Numbered from the stretch's first letter, positions 1 to 7,354 are shown. The stretch is 10,072 nucleotides of DNA from Nocardioides sp. (GCA_031177735.1 JAPSKJ010000071.1:1-10072); one strand, 5' to 3'. Notes: generated from the sequence alone by a model not told the origin. Numbers and translations: made by a program.

Positions 1-9
1 GCCCGCTCC

Positions 10-34
10 GGTAAAGGACCGGGCGCCGGGGTAC
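10..34 (+). promoter_or_regulatory. Possible SigB/SigF-type stress promoter
   Basis: A GGGTAC hexamer at 29-34 matches the -10 element of actinobacterial general-stress sigma factors (GGGTAT/C). GGTAA lies 14 bases upstream at 10-14 and is only a partial match to the expected GGTTT. Transcription from here would start near 41 and give a leader of about 30 bases before the start codon at 72. The GGGTAC is also part of the palindrome GGGGTACCCC at 28-37, so the match may be chance in GC-rich DNA. No other promoter is visible ahead of the first gene, but the window begins only 71 bases upstream. Confidence 0.25.
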
Positions 35-71
35 CCCACCACCACAGTCCAGACTCCGGAGGGACTACTGC

Positions 72-224
72 ATGGGCCCGAAGAAGATGCCTGCCCCGGG
101 CGCTCCCGGCGTTGTGCCGACCCAGACACAGGGACCGACCGAGCCGCTGCCCTGCACGTCCGAACGCCAGGGAGCCGCCGCTTCGCTCGGCCGGCAGCTC
201 CGGTGGGAGCGAGGTGTGGCATGA
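72..224 (+). CDS. Small protein of unknown function, coupled to Rieske oxidoreductase
   Basis: This 50-residue frame is too short for routine ORF calling. An excellent Shine-Dalgarno site (GGAGGG at 58-63) sits 8 bases before its ATG. Its TGA (222-224) overlaps the ATG of the oxidoreductase (221-223) as ATGA, the usual arrangement for translational coupling. The product starts MGPKKMPAPG, is rich in Pro, Gly, Gln and Thr in its first half, has one Cys (residue 28) and ends in a basic, aromatic stretch (RQLRWERGVA). There is no signal peptide or membrane segment. I do not recognise a family. About 78% of codons end in G or C, a little below the neighbouring genes. It could be a partner or leader of the oxidoreductase. 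Alternatively it is a non-functional reading frame whose translation helps load ribosomes on the next gene. Confidence 0.6.
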   Translation: MGPKKMPAPGAPGVVPTQTQGPTEPLPCTSERQGAAASLGRQLRWERGVA

Positions 225-1627
225 CACTGCCCTCGCTGTGGCAGGTGCGCCATCCGCACCACCCCCGACCGGGTCGCAGCCCGGAAGGGACGTGGGACAC
301 GGTCGTCGTGGGGGCCGGCATCACCGGCGCCACCACGGCCCTGCTCCTGGCCCGGGCGGGCCAGCGCGTCCTGCTCCTGGAGGCGCGCGAGGTCGGTGCC
401 GGGTCGACGGGGCGCAGCACGGCCAAGCTCAGCCTGTTGCAGGGCACCCGCCTGTCCCAGCTCGCCCGGCGACACGGCCCCACGGTGGTCGGGCACTACC
501 TCGACCTGCATCGCGAGGGGCAGGCCTGGCTGACCCGCTTCGCTGACGAGCACGGTGTCGCCGTGCAGCGGCGGCCGGCGTACACCTTCGCGGCGACGGG
601 AAACGGTGAGGCACGCGCTCGCGCGGAGCTGTGGGTCGCTCAGGAGGCCGGTCTGGCCGTCGAATGGGTCGACCAGCCACCACTCCCCTTCGAGAGCCGA
701 GGAGCGGTGCGGCTCGCCGACCAGGCGCAGCTCGACCCGATGGAGCTCCTGGGGGCGCTCATCGCCCAGGGCGAGGACCACGGCGTGACCCTCGTGGAGG
801 GAGCGCGGGTGCGCAAGGTCCGCGGTGACGGGCCGATCCAGGTGGAGACGACGGCCGGCACGGCGCGAGCCGCCCACGTGGTGCTCGCGACCAACATGCC
901 GATCCTCGACCGCGGCGGGTTCTTCGCCCGGGCGAAGCCGTCGCGCTCCTACGCGCTGGCGTTCCGGTCGCCCGAGCTGCCGGACGGCATGTACCTCTCC
1001 GCCGACACCCCGACCGTGTCGCTGCGCGACACGCCCGCCGGTCACGGCGAGGGCGCGCTGCTCCTCATCGGCGGCCACGGCCACGGCACCGGGCGCTCGG
1101 CCCCGACCAGCAGGCACCTCGACCAGCTGCGGCGGTGGACCCACGAGCACTACCCCGCCGCCGAGGAGGTCGCCGCGTGGTCCGCGCAGGACTTCCAGAC
1201 CCACCACGGACTCCCCTACATCGGGCCGCTGCTGCCCGGCAGCGACATCCTGGTGGCCGGCGGGTACGCCAAGTGGGGCATCACGGGCGGTGCAGGCGCT
1301 GCGGTCGCGCTCGCTGCGCGCGTCCTGGGCGGCCACGTGCCGTGGGCCGATGCCCTGCAGCCGTGGTCGCGCCAGGAGCTGAGCGGCACTCCCTCGGCGG
1401 CGCTGATCAATGCCGAGGTCGGAGTGGAGCTGGTGCGCGGCTGGGTGCGCCCGCTGCGGCGCGGCGGGCAGGGCCGGCTGGTGTGCTCGCACCTGGGCGG
1501 CATCCTGACCTGGAACGACGCCGAGCAGTCCTGGGACTGCCCGCTGCACGGATCGCGCTTCGACCCCGACGGCGAGGTGCTCGAGGGTCCTGCCGTGTGC
1601 CCGGTGCGCCGCAGGCTGCCGGTCTGA
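221..1627 (+). CDS. FAD-dependent oxidoreductase with C-terminal Rieske domain
   Basis: A 468-residue predicted cytoplasmic flavoprotein fused to a Rieske iron-sulfur domain. Residues 28-54 form a Rossmann dinucleotide-binding fold: beta strand, GAGITG at 31-36, and an acidic strand end at Glu54. The remainder resembles the D-amino-acid oxidase (DAO) superfamily. A second glycine-rich FAD contact lies near the end of that domain (VAGGYAKWGITGG). The Rieske cluster ligands are complete: C422-S-H424 and C440-P-L-H443, with 15 residues between the pairs. Such fusions are widespread in actinobacteria and cyanobacteria. Their electron donor and substrate are generally unknown, so no specific reaction is proposed. 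ATG 221 is chosen over an in-frame GTG at 203 because it overlaps the stop of the preceding small gene and has GGGAG upstream. The next gene is 78 bases away and belongs to a sugar importer, with no obvious functional link. Confidence 0.88.
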   Translation: MTLPSLWQVRHPHHPRPGRSPEGTWDTVVVGAGITGATTALLLARAGQRVLLLEAREVGAGSTGRSTAKLSLLQGTRLSQLARRHGPTVVGHYLDLHREGQAWLTRFADEHGVAVQRRPAYTFAATGNGEARARAELWVAQEAGLAVEWVDQPPLPFESRGAVRLADQAQLDPMELLGALIAQGEDHGVTLVEGARVRKVRGDGPIQVETTAGTARAAHVVLATNMPILDRGGFFARAKPSRSYALAFRSPELPDGMYLSADTPTVSLRDTPAGHGEGALLLIGGHGHGTGRSAPTSRHLDQLRRWTHEHYPAAEEVAAWSAQDFQTHHGLPYIGPLLPGSDILVAGGYAKWGITGGAGAAVALAARVLGGHVPWADALQPWSRQELSGTPSAALINAEVGVELVRGWVRPLRRGGQGRLVCSHLGGILTWNDAEQSWDCPLHGSRFDPDGEVLEGPAVCPVRRRLPV

Positions 1628-1650
1628 TGGTCCGGCTGCACCAGTTGCTG

Positions 1651-1680
1651 GACAAAGTCGCCGACGAGGGCGACTGTGGC
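1651..1680 (+). terminator. Hairpin between oxidoreductase and importer operon
   Basis: A perfect 7-bp inverted repeat, AGTCGCC (1656-1662) and GGCGACT (1669-1675), is separated by a 6-base loop. It extends outward with mismatches to 1651/1680 (CA/TG and G/C pairs). It starts 23 bases after the oxidoreductase stop and ends 15 bases before the importer's ribosome binding site. There is no T tract, as is common for actinobacterial terminators. It could end the upstream transcript, or be a leader structure or operator for the importer. Confidence 0.4.
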
Positions 1681-1705
1681 TCTCGTCACATGATCGGAGG
1701 TATCC

Positions 1706-3049
1706 GTGGACGATCACGCTGAAGGATCCCCGCTGCGCCGACACGCTCCGGGGCGGCGATGGCGCACAGGGTGCGCGACCGTGGCCGTCGGGGTGCTCGC
1801 CTCGACCACGCTGGCCGCCTGCGGTGGGAGCGGCACCCCGGTGCTCAACTGGTACGTGAACCCAGACGGCGTCGCGACGTTCGAGAAGTACGCCGAGGAG
1901 TGCAGCACGGGCGACTACGAGATCGCCGTCCAGGTGCTCCCGTCGAGCGCCACCGACCAGCGGGTCCAACTCGCCCGGCGGCTCGCTGCGGAGGACTCCT
2001 CGACCGACCTGATGAACCTCGACCCGGTGTTCGTGGCCGAGTTCGCCAACGCCGGGTGGCTCACCGAGGTGCCCGAGGAGAAGGCCACCGAGATCACCGA
2101 CGGCGAGGACTACCTCCAGGGCGCCGCGGAGACGGTCGTCTGGGACGACAAGGTCTTCGCGATCCCCCTGTGGGCCAACACCCAGGTGCTCTGGTACCGC
2201 AAGTCCCTCGCCGAGGCGGCCGGTCTGGACATGAGTCAACCGGTGACCTGGCAGCAGGTCACCGAGGCCGCAGCGGGCAACGGCGGGACGGTCGGCGTCC
2301 AGGCGAACCGCTACGAGGGGTACGTCGTCTGGTTGAACGCGCTGGTGCAGGGCGCCGGTGGCGAGATCGTCGGCGACACCGAGGCCGGCAAGGACGCCAG
2401 CGTCGAGATCGACTCCGACGCCGGTCGTCAGGCGGCCGAGGTGATCCAGGCGCTGGTCGACTCCGGCGCCGCACAGTCCGACCTGTCGGTGTCCAACGAG
2501 GGCACCGTGCTCGGCCCGATGTGGAGCGACCCGGGCGAGTTCATGGTCAACTGGACCTTCGTCTACGAGAACTACCGCGGCCTGATCGGTGAGTCCGGGG
2601 GGCCGGCCGATGAACAGGCCTTCGAGGACCTCGGCTGGGCGCGCTACCCCGCCACGGTCGAGGGCCAACCCTCCAAGCCGCCGATCGGGGGCATCGACAT
2701 CGGCGTCGGCGCCTACTCCGAGCATCCCGAGTGGGCCATGGAGGCCGCCGAGTGCGTCACCTCCACCGAGGCGCAGGTCGACCTCGCGCTCGAGGACGGG
2801 CTGATGCCGTCGACCAACTCCGCCTACGACCAGGTCGTCGCCGAGGGGTCCTACCCCGCCGACCTCATCGAGCTGTGGCGCACCAGCGTCGACGAGGGCG
2901 GCCCGAGGCCCAAGAGTGCCTACTACGCCATGATCTCCGGCGCGCTCCAGGCCACCTGGCACTCGCCGACCTCCGTCGATCCCGACCGCACACCGACCGA
3001 GTCGGCGGACTACCTGCAAGCCGTGCTGCGTGGGGAGGCCCTGCTGTGA
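1706..3049 (+). CDS. lpqY: LpqY-like trehalose-binding lipoprotein of ABC importer
   Basis: Extracytoplasmic solute-binding protein of 447 residues, the substrate receptor of the importer encoded by the next three genes. The N-terminus is a lipoprotein signal: basic residues 11-20, a hydrophobic stretch at about 24-36, and the lipobox LAAC with lipidated Cys39, so the mature protein is membrane-anchored. From memory of Mycobacterium tuberculosis LpqY, several blocks align: VQLARRLAAEDSSTDLMNLD, FANAGW, NTQVLWYRKSL, VGVQANRYEGYVVWLNALV and GGIDIGVG. This makes it a member of the trehalose/maltose-type family-1 binding proteins rather than a generic sugar binder. Start: GTG 1706 with GGAGG (1696-1700) five bases upstream. 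The TGA overlaps the next gene's GTG by four bases. Trehalose specificity is inferred from family resemblance; related binders take maltose, sucrose or palatinose. Confidence 0.85.
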   Translation: MDDHAEGSPLRRHAPGRRWRTGCATVAVGVLASTTLAACGGSGTPVLNWYVNPDGVATFEKYAEECSTGDYEIAVQVLPSSATDQRVQLARRLAAEDSSTDLMNLDPVFVAEFANAGWLTEVPEEKATEITDGEDYLQGAAETVVWDDKVFAIPLWANTQVLWYRKSLAEAAGLDMSQPVTWQQVTEAAAGNGGTVGVQANRYEGYVVWLNALVQGAGGEIVGDTEAGKDASVEIDSDAGRQAAEVIQALVDSGAAQSDLSVSNEGTVLGPMWSDPGEFMVNWTFVYENYRGLIGESGGPADEQAFEDLGWARYPATVEGQPSKPPIGGIDIGVGAYSEHPEWAMEAAECVTSTEAQVDLALEDGLMPSTNSAYDQVVAEGSYPADLIELWRTSVDEGGPRPKSAYYAMISGALQATWHSPTSVDPDRTPTESADYLQAVLRGEALL

Positions 3050-3990
3050 CCACGTCCGTTGTCCAGACCGCCACGCCCCCGTCCGGTCGCACCCCGGCCA
3101 GGAGCAGCGATCGCAGCCGCGCCGAGAACCGGCTCGGACAGAAGCTGGTCGCCCCCGCGATCATCTTGATGCTCATCGTCACCGCGTTCCCGATGCTGCG
3201 CGCGATCTGGCTCTCGGTCTACGACTACTCGCTGACCGCCCCCGACGACCGCAGCTTCACCGGCGTCGACAACTACGTCACCGCGTTGACCGACCCGCTG
3301 TTCTGGCAGACGACCGGCGTCACCGTGCTCTACATGGTCGTCACCGTCGGGATCGAGCTCGTCATCGGCTTCATCTTCGCCATGGTGATGCACCGCGTCA
3401 TCTTCGCCCGGGGCGTGGTGCGCACCTCGATCCTCATCCCCTACGGGATCATCACCGTCGTCTCGGGCTTCGCCTGGCAGTTCGCGTTCTCCGCGCAGAA
3501 CGGCTTCGTCAACGGCTGGCTGCCGTTCATCGGCGCCGACTTCAACTGGTTCGGCGAGACGCCGTCGGCCGTCATCGCCATCTGCATCTCGGAGATCTGG
3601 AAGACCACGCCGTTCATGTCGCTGCTGCTGCTGGCGGGGCTGGCGCAGGTCAGCGAGGACATGATCGAGGCGGCCAAGGTCGACGGCGCCACCTGGTGGC
3701 AGCGGCTGTGGAAGGTCATCATCCCCAACATGCGCTCGGCGATCATGGTGGCGGTGCTGTTCCGAGCCCTGGACGCCTACCGCATCTTCGACAACATCTT
3801 CGTGATGACCAACGGCGCCCAGCAGACCGAGTCGATCAGCTTCCTGACCTACCGCCAGACCATCGAGCAGTTCCAGCTCGGGCTCGGGTCGGCGCTCTCG
3901 GTGCTGCTGTTCCTCTCGGTGCTGCTGATCGCCTACCTCATCATCAAGGTGTTCCGCGTCGACCTGGCCGCCGCCCGGCAGGAGGGGTGA
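3046..3990 (+). CDS. sugA: SugA-like sugar ABC transporter permease
   Basis: First membrane subunit of the importer, 314 residues, MalF/UgpA type (BPD_transp_1 family). It has about six transmembrane helices, starting near residues 34-54 and ending with SALSVLLFLSVLLIAYLII. The EAA loop, EAAKVDGA then a Pro in KVIIP at residues 208-227, is the cytoplasmic coupling helix that docks on the ATPase. The roughly 30-residue Ser/Thr/Pro/Arg-rich N-terminus is cytoplasmic. Start: GTG 3046 forms a GTGA overlap with the upstream stop, and GGGGAGG (3032-3038) is seven bases upstream. Open frame continues upstream to 2731 but lies inside lpqY and is not coding. The overlap implies translational coupling and balanced subunit production. 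Confidence 0.87.
   Translation: MTTSVVQTATPPSGRTPARSSDRSRAENRLGQKLVAPAIILMLIVTAFPMLRAIWLSVYDYSLTAPDDRSFTGVDNYVTALTDPLFWQTTGVTVLYMVVTVGIELVIGFIFAMVMHRVIFARGVVRTSILIPYGIITVVSGFAWQFAFSAQNGFVNGWLPFIGADFNWFGETPSAVIAICISEIWKTTPFMSLLLLAGLAQVSEDMIEAAKVDGATWWQRLWKVIIPNMRSAIMVAVLFRALDAYRIFDNIFVMTNGAQQTESISFLTYRQTIEQFQLGLGSALSVLLFLSVLLIAYLIIKVFRVDLAAARQEG
3981..3987 (+). promoter_or_regulatory. Ribosome binding site deciding the sugB start
   Basis: GGAGGGG at 3981-3987, inside the last codons of the preceding permease gene, lies eight bases before ATG 3996. The alternative GTG at 3987 would overlap the previous stop by four bases, but it sits on the end of this site and could not use it. ATG 3996 is therefore preferred. 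Confidence 0.7.
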
Positions 3991-3995
3991 AGCAG

Positions 3996-4829
3996 ATGTT
4001 GAAGAAGATGGGGGTCCCCCTCGGCGTCCTGGTCATCCTGCTGTGGTGCCTGCTGCCGGTGGCGTGGATCATCTCGCTGTCGTTCAAGTCCGAGCAGTCG
4101 ATCACCTCGGGAAATCCGGGGTTCTTCCCCTCGGCGGGCACCGGCGCCGGCTGGGACAACTACCGAGCGGTGTGGGAGAACGACCAGTTCCGCCGCGCGA
4201 TCGTCAACTCGATCGGGATCAGCCTGATCGCCACCCTGCTCTCGGTCATCGTGGCGACACTGGCGGCCTACGCCATCGCCCGACTGGAGTTCAAGGGCAA
4301 GCGGCTCGTGCTCTCGCTGGCCCTGGCGATCGCGATGTTCCCGGTCGTGTCGCTGGTCGGGCCGCTGTTCGACATGTGGCGGGCGTTCGGCATCTACGAC
4401 ACCTGGCCGGGCCTGATCATCCCCTACATGTCGTTCACGCTCCCGCTGGCGATCTGGACGCTCTCAGCGTTCTTCCGCGAGATCCCGTGGGAGATGGAGC
4501 AGGCCGCTCAGGTCGACGGCGCGACGTCGTGGCAGGCCTTCCGCAAGGTGATCGTGCCGCTCGCGGCGCCCGGTGTCTTCACCGCGGCGATCCTGACGTT
4601 CTTCTTCGCGTGGAACGACTTCGTCTTCGGCATCTCGCTCACCTCCACCGAGGCCGCCCGACCGATCCCCGCCTCGTTGGCGTTCTTCGTCGGGCCCGAC
4701 CCGTTCAACCGGCCCGCGTCGCTACTCGCAGCCGCGGCCGTGATCGCGACGATCCCGATCATCGTCATCGTCCTGATTTTCCAGCGCAAGATCGTCGCCG
4801 GGCTCACCTCCGGCGCAGTGAAGGGGTGA
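3996..4829 (+). CDS. sugB: SugB-like sugar ABC transporter permease
   Basis: Second membrane subunit, 277 residues, MalG type (BPD_transp_1 family). Six helices are apparent, the first at about residues 6-28 (VPLGVLVILLWCLLPVAWII) and the last in AAAAVIATIPIIVIVLIFQ. The EAA coupling loop is EQAAQVDGA at 168-176, followed by KVIVPLAAPG. Family features include the periplasmic loop after helix 1 with WDNYRAVW and the FFAWNDFVFG segment near the substrate path. It pairs with the SugA-like permease to form the translocation channel. The gap to the ATPase gene is six bases and AAGGGG at 4821-4826 serves that gene, so all four genes appear to be one transcript. Confidence 0.87.
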   Translation: MLKKMGVPLGVLVILLWCLLPVAWIISLSFKSEQSITSGNPGFFPSAGTGAGWDNYRAVWENDQFRRAIVNSIGISLIATLLSVIVATLAAYAIARLEFKGKRLVLSLALAIAMFPVVSLVGPLFDMWRAFGIYDTWPGLIIPYMSFTLPLAIWTLSAFFREIPWEMEQAAQVDGATSWQAFRKVIVPLAAPGVFTAAILTFFFAWNDFVFGISLTSTEAARPIPASLAFFVGPDPFNRPASLLAAAAVIATIPIIVIVLIFQRKIVAGLTSGAVKG

Positions 4830-4835
4830 CACCGG

Positions 4836-6044
<1,209 letters not shown>

Positions 6045-6063
6045 GCGGGTCGCCGGCGCTGGT

Positions 6064-6387
6064 CTACAGGTAGAGCCCGGTCGCCTCGTCGCCGATGCGA
6101 TCGGCGGCGACGGCGTGCACGTCGCGCTCGCGCATCACCACGTAGACCTCGCCGGCGACCTCGACCTCAGCCTTGTCCTCGGGATCGAACAGCACACGGT
6201 CGCCGCTCTCGATCGCTCGCGCATGCGGCCCCACGGCGACGACCTTCGACCAGGTGAGTCGTCGCGCTCCCATCGCTGCGGTGGCGGGGATGACGATGCC
6301 GCCGGTCGAGCGGCGCTCGCCGGAGTCGCGGTCGAGCTCCACCAGGATGCGGTCGTGCAACATCTTGATGGGTGTCTTGTCGCTCAT
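6064..6387 (-). CDS. GroES-family co-chaperonin-like protein
   Basis: A 107-residue protein of the chaperonin-10 fold. MLHDRILVELD at the start, a GGIVIPATA segment where GroES has its mobile loop hydrophobic tripeptide, SKVVAVGP, GDRVLFDP and YVVMRERDVHAV follow the order of GroES beta strands. GroES caps the GroEL folding chamber. This copy is not beside groEL and carries an N-terminal extension (SDKTPIK) and a C-terminal tail ending TGLYL, so it is probably a divergent paralogue rather than the main GroES. It lies 15 bases downstream of the DUF3618 gene on the same strand and is probably co-transcribed. No Shine-Dalgarno site is visible before its ATG, and a later Met (residue 9) is an alternative start. 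Confidence 0.75.
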   Translation of the reverse strand: MSDKTPIKMLHDRILVELDRDSGERRSTGGIVIPATAAMGARRLTWSKVVAVGPHARAIESGDRVLFDPEDKAEVEVAGEVYVVMRERDVHAVAADRIGDEATGLYL

Positions 6388-6402
6388 CGAGTCAGCCCGG
6401 GG

Positions 6403-6660
6403 TCAGCGCGAGAGCCGGCGGAGCACGACGATCAGCGTCACGACGCCGGCGACCGCACCCACCGTCTTGAGGATGTTGTCGGTGCGCGGCTGCCCGGTCG
6501 CGGCGTCGACGTACACCGCCTTCACGGACGCCACCTGGCGGGAAACGATGGTCTTCGGGCTCGAGCGGTAGAGCAGCTGATCGATGGTGCCCGCGAGGCG
6601 CTCACGGGCCTCCTCGATGTCACGCTCGAGGGACGAGGTGCGGTCGTCGCTGGTGGCCAT
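6403..6660 (-). CDS. DUF3618-family small membrane protein
   Basis: 85 residues. The N-terminal half is a charged amphipathic helix with the DUF3618 pattern: LERDIEEARERLAGTIDQLLYRSSPKTI at residues 11-38 in family order, ending in the typical Arg-x-x-Pro-Lys. One predicted transmembrane helix lies near the C-terminus at about 63-80, followed by RRLSR. Known members are small actinobacterial membrane-associated proteins, often beside cell-envelope or stress genes, with no established function. The ATG has no Shine-Dalgarno site but a TAGCCT box lies six bases upstream, so the mRNA is probably leaderless. It is the first gene of a likely two-gene unit with the GroES-like gene and is divergent from bcp across 55 bases. 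Confidence 0.78.
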   Translation of the reverse strand: MATSDDRTSSLERDIEEARERLAGTIDQLLYRSSPKTIVSRQVASVKAVYVDAATGQPRTDNILKTVGAVAGVVTLIVVLRRLSR

Positions 6661-6666
6661 GGGCCG

Positions 6667-6672
6667 AGGCTA
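6667..6672 (-). promoter_or_regulatory. Leaderless -10 box for the DUF3618 gene
   Basis: On the minus strand TAGCCT (TANNNT consensus) is followed by six bases and then the ATG at 6660. This is the spacing at which transcription would begin at the start codon itself. No -35 consensus is visible. The box lies within the left part of an inverted repeat. Confidence 0.5.
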
Positions 6673-6713
6673 CCAACCCCGCGCACCGTCGGGCCCCGAC
6701 GGTAGGTTGGGCC
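6668..6713. repeat. Nested inverted repeats in the DUF3618/bcp divergent promoter region
   Basis: The inner repeat is perfect: ACCGTCGG (6685-6692), GCC, CCGACGGT (6696-6703). It is flanked by a second pair, CCAACC (6673-6678) and GGTTGG (6705-6710), and a third, GGC (6668-6670) and GCC (6711-6713). Together these cover almost the entire 55-base intergenic region and overlap both proposed -10 boxes. Such symmetry is expected of a dimeric repressor operator or a cruciform. If transcription starts at the ATGs, it is DNA-level structure rather than an mRNA hairpin. Confidence 0.6.
6703..6708 (+). promoter_or_regulatory. Leaderless -10 box for bcp
   Basis: TAGGTT (TANNNT) lies seven bases before ATG 6716, with no Shine-Dalgarno site in between (GGGCCGC). 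This fits a leaderless transcript starting at the A of the ATG. The first base is also the last base of the inner inverted repeat, so a protein bound there would cover the promoter. Confidence 0.55.
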
Positions 6714-6715
6714 GC

Positions 6716-7183
6716 ATGACGCGTCTCTCCCCCGGCGATACTGCACCCGACTTCACCCTCGTCGACGACGCCGGGGCCGAGGTGTCCCTCAGCGACTTCC
6801 GCGGCCGCAAGGTGATCGTCTACTTCTACCCCGCTGCGATGACCCCGGGCTGCACCAAGCAGGCGTGCGACTTCACCGACTCCCTGGACTCCCTCAAGGC
6901 GGCCGGCTTCGAGGTCCTCGGCATCTCTCCCGACAAGCCGGAGAAGCTGGCGCGGTTCCGCGAGCGCGACGGGCTCACGATCACGCTGCTCTCCGACCCG
7001 GACAAGTCGGTGCTGCAGGCCTACGGCGCGTTCGGGGAGAAGAAGCTCTACGGCAAGGTCGTCGAAGGCGTCATCCGCTCGACCATCGTGGTCGGCGAGG
7101 ACGGCACCGTCGAGCTCGCGCAGTACAACGTCAAGGCGACCGGCCATGTCGCGAAGCTGCGCAAGGACCTCGCCCTCGTCTGA
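6716..7183 (+). CDS. bcp: Thioredoxin-dependent peroxiredoxin, Bcp/PrxQ type
   Basis: 155-residue cytoplasmic peroxidase that reduces hydrogen peroxide and organic hydroperoxides with thioredoxin-like donors. The thioredoxin fold starts at LSPGDTAPDFTL. The active site is YPAAMTPGCTKQACDF: Thr43, Pro44, peroxidatic Cys46, and resolving Cys51 four residues later, the arrangement of atypical 2-Cys PrxQ enzymes. The length is normal for the family. Further family blocks are GISPDKPEKLARF, LLSDPD, YGAFGEKKLYGK and GVIRSTIVV. The frame is open upstream to 6584, but ATG 6716 begins exactly at the usual MxxLxxGDxAPDF family start and follows a leaderless -10 box. Divergent from DUF3618 and convergent with the tRNA gene; no terminator is visible in the 26 bases to the tRNA. 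Confidence 0.92.
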   Translation: MTRLSPGDTAPDFTLVDDAGAEVSLSDFRGRKVIVYFYPAAMTPGCTKQACDFTDSLDSLKAAGFEVLGISPDKPEKLARFRERDGLTITLLSDPDKSVLQAYGAFGEKKLYGKVVEGVIRSTIVVGEDGTVELAQYNVKATGHVAKLRKDLALV

Positions 7184-7209
7184 CGCGGGGGCCCACACGA
7201 CCGACGCGG

Positions 7210-7283
7210 TGCGCCCGGAGAGACTCGAACTCTCACTGGCCAGGACCTAAACCTGGTGCCTCTGCCAATTGGGCTACGGGCGC
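7210..7283 (-). tRNA. tRNA-Leu(UAG) with short variable region
   Basis: Read on the minus strand the cloverleaf is complete. The acceptor stem GCGCCCG pairs with CGGGCGC in all 7 pairs. The D arm is GCC/GGC around CAATTGGCAGA. The anticodon stem CCAGG/CCTGG closes the loop TTTAGGT, giving anticodon UAG, which reads the Leu codon CUA. The T arm is GAGAG/CTCTC with loop TTCGAGT, and the discriminator is A73. CCA is not encoded. The variable region is only five bases (CCAGT), whereas bacterial tRNA-Leu normally has a long class II arm. The 3-bp D stem and the GGNAGA D-loop pattern are nevertheless typical of tRNA-Leu. Structure and conserved positions look intact, so it is not an obvious pseudogene. 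Confidence 0.92.
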
Positions 7284-7293
7284 GCGGGCGCTG

Positions 7294-7299
7294 AGTCTA
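7294..7299 (-). promoter_or_regulatory. -10 box for tRNA-Leu
   Basis: On the minus strand TAGACT lies ten bases upstream of the mature tRNA 5' end, so transcription would begin two or three bases before it, leaving almost no 5' leader for RNase P to remove. No clear -35 element is seen. It is divergent from the maf promoter, with 42 bases between the two boxes. Confidence 0.45.
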
Positions 7300-7341
7300 C
7301 GGGGGTCCGGGGTCTTCGAGGGGCGTTGGCTGCGTGCCCCC

Positions 7342-7347
7342 TAGGGT
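7342..7347 (+). promoter_or_regulatory. Leaderless -10 box deciding the maf start
   Basis: TAGGGT followed by seven bases (GAGCGAC) leads to GTG 7355. Two further in-frame GTG codons, at 7334 and 7346, lie upstream of or overlap this box, and no Shine-Dalgarno site supports any of the three. The box favours GTG 7355 with a leaderless transcript. Confidence 0.5.
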
Positions 7348-7354
7348 GAGCGAC

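Noticed and set aside
203..220. GTG 203 as the start of the Rieske oxidoreductase.
   Set aside because: It would add six residues without family support; ATG 221 overlaps the upstream stop and has GGGAG upstream.
65..3019. A 984-codon open frame on the minus strand opposite the Rieske and lpqY genes.
   Set aside because: It is a mirror of two well-supported genes in high-GC DNA, where the antisense frame lacks stops. Its product has low-complexity Gly/Val/Asp/Arg composition and no family motifs, and it spans an intergenic gap.
3030..3995. The upstream extension of the sugB frame through the sugA gene, which would give a 599-residue protein.
   Set aside because: The added part is an Arg/His-rich off-frame reading of sugA. 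The true start at 3996 has its own Shine-Dalgarno site and begins at the first permease helix.
7210..7283. The tRNA as an amber (UAG) suppressor.
   Set aside because: UAG is the anticodon, which pairs with codon CUA (Leu); a suppressor would need anticodon CUA.
7184..7354. The tRNA gene as an integration (att) site for a mobile element.
   Set aside because: No integrase, no direct repeat of the tRNA 3' end and no foreign-looking genes on either side. A short direct repeat (GACGCGG at 7182-7188 and 7203-7209) is probably chance.
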